This document shows positions 10,369-21,092 of a stretch of DNA of 64,000 nt, in pieces (the stretch's first letter is position 1; the number at the start of each line of letters is the position of its first letter). The DNA lies in contig CM075769.1 in NCBI GenBank assembly GCA_037974665.1, positions 20,858,139 to 20,922,138 of the forward strand, read 5' to 3'. Source of the DNA: Ehretia macrophylla. Its lineage: Eukaryota > Streptophyta > Magnoliopsida > Boraginales > Ehretiaceae. Position numbers and translations under genes: made by a program. Below the pieces are notes generated by a model. The model was given only the letters and a program-made list of their open reading frames with translations, did not search any database and was not told where the DNA came from.

Positions 10369-10391
10369 TGGACTTATTATATATAAGCTCA
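10369..10391 (+). promoter_or_regulatory. Stem-loop III upstream of acceptor-like site, B 5' LTR
   Basis: Arms TGGACTTAT and ATAAGCTCA pair with one mismatch and a G-U. The stem ends 24 bases before TGCAG|GT. In D the arms are TGGGCTTAT and ATAAGCTCA. The preceding CCTCACTG is shared with other families. Confidence 0.5.
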
Positions 10392-10415
10392 CTCTCTATT
10401 ATTGCATGTATGCAG

Positions 10416-10507
10416 GTGTTACCGATTTTGACTACGGGTATGTGCCTCCTGAAGAGGGAAATGTGCCGTATGTGGATGAGTCTTATGTACAGGAGTCATT
10501 GCCATGA
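10416..10507 (+). CDS. Candidate LTR terminal exon, family B/D (B 5' LTR)
   Basis: After TGCAG|GT, 29 codons and a stop encode an acidic, tyrosine-rich tail containing DYGYVPPEEGN, VPYVDESYV and ending ESLP. Compared with the B 3' LTR (15531-15622), all three base differences are synonymous. Compared with D, most differences fall at third codon positions. The reading phase after the acceptor is the same in all families. No ATG lies in frame within this exon and no first exon is recognised, so what the product would be is unknown. Confidence 0.4.
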
Positions 10508-10826
10508 GATTATCTTAGTTGTTGTAAAATAATGTTTTGTATAATCTATTTTGAAATGTATGAATATCATATGTATTAAGTTGGAACGGAGGCGTATAAC
10601 AATGATTGGAATGTTGAAGAATGATTATTGTATAATATGGATGCGTTGTATGTTGTTAACTTAATTAAGGAGATGATTGTTGGGATTGTTTATGGAGTTT
10701 GATGAATGATGTTCTAAAGAGGTTGGTTTAGAGCCTCAGTGTCTTAATTATTGTTGTTATACTGCCGAAATTACGTTGCGTCCTGACTAATTGTAGGTAG
10801 GGTCGAGTTGGGGCGTGACATTTAAG

Positions 10827-10840
10827 TGGTATCAGAGCCA
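10827..10840 (+). other. Primer binding site of element B
   Basis: TGGTATCAGAGCCA, complementary to the initiator methionine tRNA 3' end, lies six bases after the LTR end. The following leader (GTCAGCCGGGGTAT) matches that of D. Confidence 0.93.
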
Positions 10841-13446
10841 GGTTAGCTGTCAGCCGGGGTATCCTCAGAATGTGGGTAGTGGTCTAAGCATGCAAGTATG
10901 TATTAAGTGAAAGAAAAGTGAAACATATGTTAATATGTTTATGTGATTAATTTACTTATGTGTCTAACTTTCTATGTGACCAGTATGCCTTGTGTGTTAA
11001 GTGAACTAATGTGGTCAATATGTTTTATGTGACAACGTGCCTTACGTACTCAATGTGTTGTAATTAATGTGCATTATGTGATTAATGTGTATTATGTGAC
11101 AATTGTGTTTTATGTGATCAAAGTGCCTTATGTGAAGTTTGTTGCTTATGTGACTTTAATTGTTTATAACTTACTTCTGTGATATAACCTGTTTATGTGA
11201 TGTTGGCTTCTTATATGCTGAATTGTCTGTTATGTGATAATGTTATATTATATGATACTCATGCATTACGTTGTACCTGTTTTCATGTGATGTAATTGTA
11301 TATATTCTATAACTGTGGGTGATTCTTTTAGGTGAAGTAAGGATGACTGCAAGAGTTTTCGGAATAGAGGTAGGCCATGATTTTGAATTATTATTATTCT
11401 AGAAGTTTATCAGTTAGATTTTAATTGTTATGTTTATGGATTTTAGTTTCGGCTTAGTGGATTGATCTTGATGTTCCTTTACCGAGAATGAAGTTGTTCG
11501 AGGAAATAGCAATGTATCTTGATGATTATAATTACTTTTGTTGCCATGTTTAACTTGTTATTACTTGGAGATGAATTATAAGTTGAGGTTTCCATGAGGT
11601 TGTGATTAGACACTTTTGGAGTCTCAACTCAGATTATACTTTCTTGAGGTTATTTTAGAATGAATTTATTTGAGGAATTAGTGATGTATATTTGTGAATG
11701 GAATGAAGTGTAGTATAACATGTGAATATTTCTACTATTTGGGATTGCTATATTATTAATGGATATTTTGGAGTTTTGATCTTTAAACCTTGGAGACAAT
11801 TGGAGTGATTCCTGACTAAAGTTACTTTATTCGAAGATGTAATTGTTGGGAGATAGAATTATTTGAGGAAATAAGAATGCATTTTGGTGACTGGACATTT
11901 ACTTGCCTACATCAAGCTTTTGGGTTCTAGGTGGTATGACTTTCTAAATTGTTGATTGGGGATTCTCTTGTGTTATAATAGGTTAGCATGAATCTGTATT
12001 GTGTTATCAGATTTTGGAGTCTTCATTAGTTAATCTTGTTAGGTAATCAGTGATTTATCTTGTTTAGTGATTGGTCTGGTACGGAATGTAAAATTTTGGA
12101 GTGATTTATCTTGTTTGGTGATTGTTATGACTCCTTAGGTTCTCTAGATCTCCTTAGTGTCTTGTTTTGGAGGAAGATAGATTGTAGGATTTGACTTGTT
12201 GGTGTTTAAGTGTATAGGTGGGACACCCTTCTTGTACTTCATAATTCTATCAGTCTTATTATTCCCTTTTACTCTATTCTCAGTTATTTGAGAGAGAGTT
12301 ACACTTTTCTAGCATATCAATTGTTTCTTGAAAGTTTTGCTTATTGGATTAATGGATCCTATACTCATTTGACATTGTTTCTATTCTTAGCATTCATATT
12401 TGCTTCTTATAGCAATGTCACTTATTGGAGTTAATGTTTGAGACTTCTATATTTCATTTTATATCTCCAGCCATTGATTTCAATATTTCATTTCATCCTA
12501 TTACTATTCATTTGAAAGTAATTTTTCCTTTGGTATACCATTTTACTTGTTCGAATTCCACTTGCTTGATGTACTCCCTACCTAAGTACATCATTGTCAT
12601 TCTTGTTGATCCTTGTAATCCTATTGTTTCATTATTAAATCTTGAGCCATTACTTTGCTTGTAATTGCTCATTTAATATACTCAGCATTGTCCTTTCTTA
12701 TTTATACTTCTTTGGTTATTGCGTGCTGAGATACTCATTATCTTGACACTCATATTTTCTATTGAATTAATAATCTCTTATTTCTTAATTTCATCTCGCC
12801 TCAAGTACAACTTACTTGTTGGTTCCTTGAACAATCATCGAGAATTGAAATGTCTACTTGTTCAGGAATTTTGTTCAACATACTCAGCACTGTTTTGACT
12901 CGTCATCATCCTTTGTTCGTACTTATTTAATTGATAGGTGCTGAGACATTTCTTATCTTAGTTATCATGCTTTCTTATTAAACTATTAGCCTCTTGATTC
13001 TCTAACCTGTTTGACCTCTTGTTCACTTGATTGTTGGCTCAAATATGATTTTTCATATTCGTATTTCCTTGTAAATTTCATAAGAGCCATATTCTGACCA
13101 ATGTCACTTTTGAGATATTCCCTTGATCAGTAATCATTCATGTTATCGTAAAAGAGTTTTAAAACCCTCGGGGTGTTCATAGAGCTCTTTTGTGTAGTAG
13201 GGGATGATTGATAATTAGTGGTGTCATGCTAAGACTTTAGAGTTGCGATTTCTTTCATATGCAATATGATATTAGGTAGGAGAGAATTATGAATTGAAGA
13301 TTGTCTTGGAATTATGATCATCAACTTGCAGTCAACAGAGGTTCTTTTGAGGTCTTTGGTTAGGTGTCATCCTAGGAGATAAATGAGAACTAAGAGAAGT
13401 ATTGTTAAGTGTAACGATTGAGGATTTAATTGTCTGTCAGTTTGAG
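10841..13446 (+). other. Internal region of element B, no recognisable coding
   Basis: The first part is leader shared with D, ending in a short gag-like start (MTAR near 11343) that soon stops. The remainder, about 2 kb, is AT-rich and shows none of the gag, protease, RT, RNase H or integrase motifs. Between about 12200 and 13100 the strand is T-rich (many CTT and ATT runs), unlike the flanks. I find no similarity to the other elements there; its origin is unknown. Confidence 0.75.
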
Positions 13447-13482
13447 AATTGCGCGGATGCAATTGTTTTAAGGAGGGGAGAA
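13447..13482 (+). other. Stem-loop V and polypurine tract of element B
   Basis: AATTGCG/TGCAATT pair around CGGA (13447-13464). They are followed by the polypurine tract AAGGAGGGGAGAA just before the 3' LTR. The tract would prime plus-strand synthesis. Confidence 0.85.
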
Positions 13483-15934
13483 TGTGAAACCCCACTTTTC
13501 TATCATGTCTCGTTTTGCGTGTTTATTCTCGTTTTACGTGAATTAACCTGTTTATGTGCTATATGACTTAGAATGTGATAATTTTGATATTAATACTCCT
13601 AGAACATGCTAAATGTGCATTCATGAAATTTTCATTAAAAACAGAATCAAAAATTTTATCGTCGGTTTTGATGAATAGTACTTTTGAACACCTGTCCGCT
13701 AAAATTTTTACAGGGGTGTTTTAAACGTCTTAAAAACTAGTCCTCTATTATTAATAGACCCATGTTTGCTAAAAATTGATTCTGAAACAGAACAGTAATT
13801 TAAATAGACTTTTTGGGCGAAAAATAGCGTTTTTGAGTCAAATAGTGATTTCTTTTAAACCCGATTCTTGCATTGACTTTTGTTGACCTAGTATATATTA
13901 ATATAAATGTATTTATATGTGGTATTAAATGATTTTAGATTAATTGTGCATTCAAAAGACATTTGAAAATAAATAATATGACTTTTCACCTTCTTTTGCA
14001 AAAATCGCGTTTTAAGCCGACTCGGGTGAAATTGTTTAAATGTAAAACTTCTTGTCACCTAAAAATAAACTACTTGAGATAGTTTAGGTGTTGCATAATT
14101 AATTTGAGCAAGAGTAGTCAAGAAAATGAATTATAAGACAAGAAAACACTAAAAATAATTAGTTTCCACTTTGACTTTCTTTTATTTATTTGACCTTTGC
14201 TTAATATATGATCAACACACATTAAAAACAAAGCAAGACATCACCAAAAACACACACAAAACCGTGGTTCCTTGTAGGAGAAAGATGAAGACATTTTTCA
14301 AAGGTTTTCAAGCATTTTTCACATAGATTTTGCAATTCAAGTCCAAATCATTTCATTCAAAGCTTGATTTCACTTGTTTGGAATCCATTCTACACATTTC
14401 TTGCATCAAAACACATCAAAGGTGAGAGAAAAATTCTAGATCTCAAAATGTCATTTTTATGTTTTTGCGTATAAATGAAATTTGAACCGTTAGAATTGTA
14501 ATCTGATGTTAGATTATTGCTCCTTGCATGCTAGGGATTATTTAGTGGTAATACTACGAGTTTCTGTCGGATATAGCATAATTTTTATTTTTCGGGTATT
14601 TAATTTAGATTAAATTGTTCAAAGTTGATTTAATTGAGTTGCGTTGCTCGAAATCGATTGCCGTCGATTTCTAAATACTTGATAATTATGTGGTAGCGTT
14701 GTTGTAATGCCGAATTTTTGATTACATTGTTCGTGTGAAAATCCAAAAAATTCAGCCTTGACACCTTAGAGTTTTAGGGTTACCGGGCATGAATTGGAGG
14801 TGTTATGGTGGTTTTCCGAGGGGGCTAATGTAGTTGGTTGAATGGGTGAGTGTTTAAAACTGATTTGGAGTTGTTTGGATTAGTAGAATGTAAGATATGA
14901 TTAATTGAAGTTTAGGTTGTCTTTCTTTAAAATGTTAGATTGAGCCTTAGTTGATTGCGTGTGGGTTGAGTGATTGAATTGTGAGTTGTTGGTGGGTAAA
15001 TTCGAGTTTGATTGTGTGTTTAATGCATGTTCGGTTAGATGGCCTACTTTGTCATATAACTTAGTTATTTGTTGTTTAACTGATTATTGATGCTATTATT
15101 GATGAATAAATGATTATTGATTGATGATTGATTGATTATTGATGATTTTTATGGAGTCTTGGTATGTGTATGTCACCTCTCGGGCAGCGTTGGGCTGTCG
15201 GGTTGATAACGGCATGATTGCCAGAGGCTACCCCCAGCTCGCATGACGGAGGTGTCATGGAGGGAGGGGCTAGTGAGGTACCTCGGGTGCGTGAGTAATG
15301 GGGAGTTATAAGAAGAATGGTTGAGATCGTAAGGCGTTTAGAGCTACACCAACTAGAGTATCCTTTATTGAATGGTTATATAGTTATGTGATGATAATAT
15401 TATTGATGTTGTGTGTTTACTTGCTCAAAGGATTATTTTCAAGGAGCTTAGTAAACCTTGCTCAAGATCTATCGGATCCTCACTGGACTTATTATATATA
15501 AGCTCACTCTCTATTATTGCATGCATGCAGGTGTTACTGATTTTGACTACGGGTATGTGCCTCCTGAAGAGGGAAATGTGCCGTATGTGGATGAATCTTA
15601 TGTGCAGGAGTCATTGCCATGAGATTATCTTAGTTGTTGTAAAATAATGTTTTGTATAATCTATTTTGAAATGTATGAATAGCATATGTATTAAGTTGGA
15701 ACGTAGGCGTATAACTATGATTGGAATGTTGAAGAATGATTATTGTATAATATGGATGCGTTGTATGTTGTTAACTTAATTAAGGAGATGATTGTTGGGA
15801 TTGTTTATGGAGTTTGATGAATGATGTTCTAAAGAGGTTGGTTTAGAGCCTCGGTGTCTTAATTATTGTCGTTATACTGTCGAAATTACTTGCGTCCTGA
15901 GTGATTGTAGGTGGGGTCGAGTTGGGGCGTGACA
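13483..15934 (+). repeat. 3' LTR of element B
   Basis: The length is 2452 bp, nearly identical to 8368-10820 and collinear along its whole length. Stem-loop I is at 15034-15060, the acceptor-like site at 15530/15531, and the end is at 15934 followed by the TATAC duplication. Confidence 0.93.
15531..15622 (+). CDS. Candidate LTR terminal exon, family B/D (B 3' LTR)
   Basis: This is the second B copy of the 29-codon acidic tail, with VPPEEGN and VPYVDESYV. Three bases differ from the 5' LTR copy (in codons for T, E and V), all silent. The LTRs overall differ by about 2% including indels, so an open frame by itself says little; the silent pattern is the point of interest. Confidence 0.4.
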
Positions 15935-17820
15935 TATACACCTATGGGTTAGAAGTTTGTTACTGAGTCTGTTTGTAAGGCATGTAATATTTATATTGAA
16001 GGTCACGTGTTTCCTGCTGATTTAATTATTCTACCTTTCCGCAACTTTGAAATTATATTGGGAATGGATTGGTTAGAAAGATACTATGCATAACTTGATT
16101 GTAGAAAGAAGATTGTAAAATTAGCGATGCCTGACCAACCTGTAATTGAGATAGTCAGGAGTAGGAAATCAATTGGGACCCCTATAATTTCCTCAATTAA
16201 AGCATCTAAGATGTTGTGTAAGGGTTGTGAGGCGCATCTGGCTTATTTAATTAATCAATCTGGGGACAAATTAAAACTAAATGAGGTGCCAATTGTAAAA
16301 GAGTTTCCGGGAGTGTTTCCCGAGGAGTTGTCAGGTTTGCCACCTGATAGATAGATAGAGTTCGTGATTGATTTATTGCCAGGGACTACCCCTATCTCTA
16401 GGAATTACAAGAACTGAAAGTTCAATTGCAGGGTTTGCTTGAGAAAGGATTTATTCAGCCTAGTTCTTCACCCTAGGGTGTACCAGTCTTGTTTGTTAAA
16501 AAGAAAGATGGATCCCTTTGCTTGTGTATTAATTACAAGGGACTTAATCAAGTAACAATAAAAAATAAGTATCTGTTACCTATGATTGAAGAACTATTTG
16601 ATCAATTACGAGGTGCTAAGGTGTACTCCAAATTTGATATAAGACAAGGCTACTATCAGTTGAGAATCGGAAAAGATGGTGTACCTAAAATTGCTTTCAG
16701 AATAAGATATGGTCACTGTGAGTTTGTTGTGCTACCGTTTGAATTGACTAATGCTCCCGCTGCATTTATGGATTTAATGCAGAGAGTATTCCGACCATAT
16801 TTAGACCAGTTTTTGGTTATTTTTATTGATGGTATACTGGTATACTCAAAATTAGAGGCTGAGCACGAACAACATTTGAGGATTGTGTTACAGACCTTGT
16901 AGGAGCATAAGTTGTTTGCTAAATTTAGCAACTGTAAATTTTGGTTGAAACAAGTTGCTTTTCTGGGTCATATAATCTCACAGGATGATATTTCTATTGA
17001 TTCGGCCAAGATAGAGGTTGTATTGTCATGGAAATGGCCTGAGACTATCACAGAAATTCGTAGTTCTCTGGGATTAGCAGGTTATTATAGGAGATTTGTC
17101 AAAGATTTCTCTAAAATTGCTGGGCCTTTGATTCAGCTTACTCAAAAGAAGACTGTGTTTGATTAGAATGAGAAATGTGAGGCTAGCTTCCAAGAACTGA
17201 AGAAAATGTTAACTATTGCTCCAATTCTTGCTTTGCCTGAAGGAACTGACAACTTTGTGATCTATAGTGATGCTTCAAAGGAGGATTTAGGTTGTGTGTT
17301 GATGGAGAATGGAAAAGTGATTGCATATGCCTCAAGAAAATTAAAACCTTATGAACTTAACTATCCTACGCATGATCTTGAGCTTGCAGCTATCATCTTT
17401 GCTTTAAAGAAATGGCGTCACTACTTGTGGGGTAACAAATTTGAAATTTTCATAGATCACTAGAGTTTAAAGTATTTGTTTTCGCAGAAAGAGTTGAATA
17501 TGAGGCAGAGGCGTTGGTTAGAGCTACTTGAAGATTATAACTACACTATTAGTTATCTACCCAGTAAAGCCAACATTGTCGCTGATGCTTTGAGCTGAAA
17601 GGCTACGATTGCCAGCCTGATTATCAAGAATTGGGAGTTCGTGGAAGAATTATGCTTGTGGAAACCAAAGACTTCAAATTCAGGCATTCGATTTGCAAGT
17701 TCACAAATTCAATCCTTGTTGCTATCCAAAATTAGAGAAGCGCAACAGATTGACCCCCAATTGTTGAAGATTCAAGAAAAGTCAAAAGGGGGAGAGTTGG
17801 ATTTTAAACTTCATGATAAT
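15935..17820 (+). pseudogene. pol of element A, middle part: protease end, RT, RNase H, integrase start (broken)
   Basis: Roughly 15940-16110 is the protease end (GMDWLERYY). The RT spans about 16250-17160 ([44 protein letters not shown]). The RNase H spans about 17206-17600 ([32 protein letters not shown]) and the linker to integrase follows. RT and RNase H copy the element RNA into DNA. The motifs and order are those of Tekay-type chromoviruses. This copy has many breaks. It is cut by B on the left and G on the right. Confidence 0.9.
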
Positions 17821-20800
17821 TGTAACGCCTCGATCTCTCACGAGACCGGAGGCTCTAAAAACCAAGCTATTCTCAACCCAATTCCAACCCGGTCTCAAAA
17901 TTTTAAGGAAAACGGACAGAGTCTCCTCTGTGCCATGGACATTCTGAAAACCTGCAAACATTCAAATAAGCTATAGAACAACACTAAAGCCATTTCCAAA
18001 ATAAAAATCTCAACTTTAAGGCCATCCGAGCCTTAAGACATGCAAACAATTTAGATACACACAAGCATGCATTCAAAACTTAACTTCTTTACAAAACCGC
18101 TTATTATGCCACTCCATGATAGCTTTTAAGCATTCTTAAAAATTGAAAACAACTCGTCATTCACTCCCAAGCATGCAAAGAAGCTAAGAGCAGAAATACA
18201 AGTTATTACACGCCACAATTCCATAACACTTACTACATCTACTTAGCTTTCAAACCTGCAACTACCCAAATATATATACATAAGCCCTTAGGCTCCAAAA
18301 AAGAATAGAAAGTAGAAAAATTAGGGTCTTCCACAGTTTAGCGACAATCATTCAAATCTCAAGTAATAGCACACAGCAATCAGGTCAACTTCTCCAACTA
18401 AACCACCTGAAACATGTTTAGTGAGGTATGAGCAATCACAATTGCCTAGTGAGGGATAAGGTCTACCGGGGACGTGCAATGCAGCAGTTAGTATAAATAA
18501 AGCATTTTACAAAAAAAGAGCAATTGAAACAACAAGTTACCACACATTAAAAATGATACGATTCACTTGTTCTTCAATCACGAATCACAAGCCACGAACT
18601 AAAATCCCAATGTAATAATGACACTGATATAGATAAGCCGGCATCCCTTATAACTCCAAAATGGGTGTACTCCGGATGTACCCCAAAATCCTACGACCCA
18701 ACTCTCCCTGGGGGGCATCCCAAGCGAGAGAGGGACTGGGTAACTATAGTAGCCGAGGTATACCAGCAAGCTCGATGCCACCCAGTTTCCACGACACTAC
18801 CATGCCTAAATGGTTGCGCAACCACAATGTAATGCACTCAAAATGATAACAACAGAATACATCAATAAACACATGATTGAGGGACAACAAAGTAGGTTGC
18901 CTTCACACACAATATATAGACAATAAGTGCACATAATCTAAGTAAAAGTAAATAAACTATTATGCACATAAGGATGAAGTCTCCCTCACCTGGAATTAAG
19001 CCAAGCATGCTAAAAGAATAGCTCAGATTTACTTCAACTCCCTGAATTAGCTCAAGTATGCAACCCTAGGGTGTTCCTATAAGTTTAGCAATTAACTATA
19101 TCAATTCCAACTCAACTCTTACTTAATTCAACCTTACAACATTAGAAGCTAGATTTATAATCACTTATTCACACAAATTCATAACCCACACACAATTAAG
19201 CTACAATGTTCACCTTACCATATCATTAGAGAACATAAGATATATTAGAAGCATCAAATACCATTAAGTTAAGATCATAAGTTATAAATTCCAATTACTT
19301 TTAATTACAATAATCAATAATCATATAACTAGATGAGTTACCCTTATAGTCCTACTCACTTAGCATACAATGTTTATTAGAGTTTGATCTTAACAAAGTA
19401 TAAGAAGTATAAACATTATAACAAGATATAAGCATTAAATATGAAAATAACTACACCAACACAAAGGGGTCAATGACCGATGATCACGAAACTTCACGAA
19501 ATGCTCACAAATGCCATATAACAACATGTAAAGGCAAGATATACAAGCACCAAAGCTAATTCAAAGGCTAAGCATGAAACCCTGAGTTTCCCTTTTGTTA
19601 TCCCAAGTCATTTAACTCCAAACTGAGGCTAAGGCTCAAGATTCACCAACTAACTATTCTAATCTTCTAGTTACACATTATGACACACGTAGAACCCTTG
19701 AAATCATTCATTAACCCGAATTAGCCACAAAAGCTCCGATTTCCCCTTTGTGCATTTGTACTACAAGTATCTTAATCAAAGCTCAACTAAGAGTTAGAAA
19801 AGCACATTTAGTCCCTACTTACCCTAAGAACACCAAATATATCAACCAAATTCACCCGGATTTACGTTTGACCCAAAACCCCTTTGTAACACAAGTCATT
19901 TTTCTTCCAATCACAAGTTAATGTTCTAGTTAAGCGAGCGGGCTATTCCATACTTTTAATTATCCCTTATGGCACCCCTAGGACCCTAGAAACTATCCAA
20001 TTACCTGCATTTAGCACAAAAGCCCCAGTTTTACTCTTTTGACTTTGTACTACACGTTCCTCATCCAAGACTCAAATGGAGGCTAGCAAAACTTAATTAG
20101 GTCCTAAATAGTCTAGGATTACTAAATGTGGAGGCCAATTCAACTTAGATTCGCGATAACCCCGAAACCCCTTTCTAAAAGTCGGCTATTTCATTCTTTC
20201 ACTAGGTTACGGGCAATTAAACCCTACAAGGCCTTCACACTACCTTCATTAACATCTAAAGTAGTTACTAGAACCATTAATTCAAGCTACAAGGTCTGAT
20301 TTTGCAAATCCCTAATTTTTCCGTCACTATTCATGCCCTACGATCAACAAATGATTTCAATCGTTTAAACTATGAAACAATAGCATAAATTAGGTCTCTA
20401 CTACTTATACACAACATACATAAGCATATTTAAGCATTGCATGATCATAATATAGCAAATCAATAAATTCAAGAAAGTTAACATATATTTCAAATGCAAA
20501 AATAATATGCAAAACCCTCACTTAACACGTGTAGGAGCTCTTAGAAGGCTTGCACACACCCTAAACTACTTGCTTCTTGCTTGGCTTGGCTTGGCTTGAA
20601 GATTTGATGAGCAAAATCCTTTCATTCTCCTCTTATGTTGATTCTCGGATTTGCTACAGTAATTCCTGCATCTTTTTTTTTTTTTTGGTTTTGCTAGTTA
20701 TGAGCTTATGTTGTGTGTTGTGTGAGTATATGTTTGGGTGAGCTATTTTAGTGAGAGTGTGTTGTCAAAATATGAGTTAAAATAGCTAGAACCAAGTCCT

Positions 20801-21092
20801 AAACTGCAAATCAATGCTTGCTAATTAAAACACTAAGTTAAGTTATGTAACACTATTGATTAGATTGGCAAAACATTTTCTAAACGAGTGCTCCTATCGC
20901 TCTAAGCTCAAATGGACATTTTTCTTATTCCTAAAACAATTAATATGATTTAATAAAAATACTAATTCATGGTAATTCAATAGTTGAAAAATAGAATGAA
21001 TAGTGATTAAAGAAAACAACAAGCACAAAAGAAATGCGCAAATAGTGGATGCAATAGTAAGCTAGAAGTACGGTTGAATCTCGGGCGTCACA
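17821..21092 (-). mobile_element. Solo LTR, gypsy family F/G (3.27 kb)
   Basis: It begins TGTAACGCCTCG and ends GGGCGTCACA, with exact ATAAT duplications at 17816-17820 and 21093-21097 inside the integrase of A. It is the same family and orientation as the LTRs of F but about 0.8 kb longer, partly through the internal duplication near 19660-20220. Conserved parts: tetraloop hairpin 17916-17931, stem-loop III 18429-18448, stem-loop II 18663-18683, palindrome 18812-18823 and stem-loop I 18879-18904. Minus-strand solo LTR; no internal sequence. Confidence 0.9.
19660..20220 (-). repeat. Diverged tandem duplication (about 300 bp units) in LTR G
   Basis: The segment with GCCACAAAAGCTCCGATT and TTTGTACTACAAGTATC recurs about 300 bases later as GCACAAAAGCCCCAGTT and TTTGTACTACACGTTCC, each followed by GAGGCTAGCAAAAC-like or matching sequence. 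The F LTRs (near 49140-49450) keep the second unit and only the end of the first. This explains part of the length difference. Confidence 0.6.

Larger units (their letters stand above)
9307..10415 (+). other. Predicted intron inside the LTR of B
   Basis: The donor-like site AAAG|GTGAGT and acceptor-like site GTATGCAG|GT bound 1109 bases; the copy in the 3' LTR (14422-15530) has the same length. It holds the CTACTTT hairpin and the third stem-loop. Equivalent pairs of sites exist in families A, C, D, E, F, G and H. Splicing is inferred from sequence only. Confidence 0.45.
8368..10820 (+). repeat. 5' LTR of element B
   Basis: The LTR begins TGTGAAACCCC and ends GGTCGAGTTGGGGCGTGACA. A weak TATA-like stretch near 9085 precedes a leader rich in CAAAAACAC. 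Donor-like AAAG|GTGAGT is at 9306/9307 and acceptor-like TGCAG|GT at 10415/10416. The motif ATGAATAGTA lies at 8556-8565, as in other families. Confidence 0.93.
8368..15934 (+). mobile_element. Non-autonomous gypsy element B (D-family LTRs without gag-pol)
   Basis: It begins TGTGAAACC and ends GGGCGTGACA, and is flanked by exact TATAC duplications (8363-8367 and 15935-15939). The two LTRs are 2453 and 2452 bp and about 98% alike by eye, so it is young. Primer site, polypurine tract and LTRs match family D, but the 2.66-kb internal part has no RT, integrase or zinc knuckle. Such an element would have to borrow proteins from a D-type partner. It sits in the protease region of A. Confidence 0.92.

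Noticed and set aside
20671-20687. Poly-T run as the tail of a LINE or SINE
   Set aside because: It sits inside LTR G at the place where F has a similar TTTTTT run (near 49947), so it belongs to the LTR leader region.
17821-21092. Solo LTR G being longer than F LTRs because of a further nested element
   Set aside because: I found no TG...CA ends with duplication inside it. The extra length is explained at least partly by a diverged tandem duplication of its own sequence.
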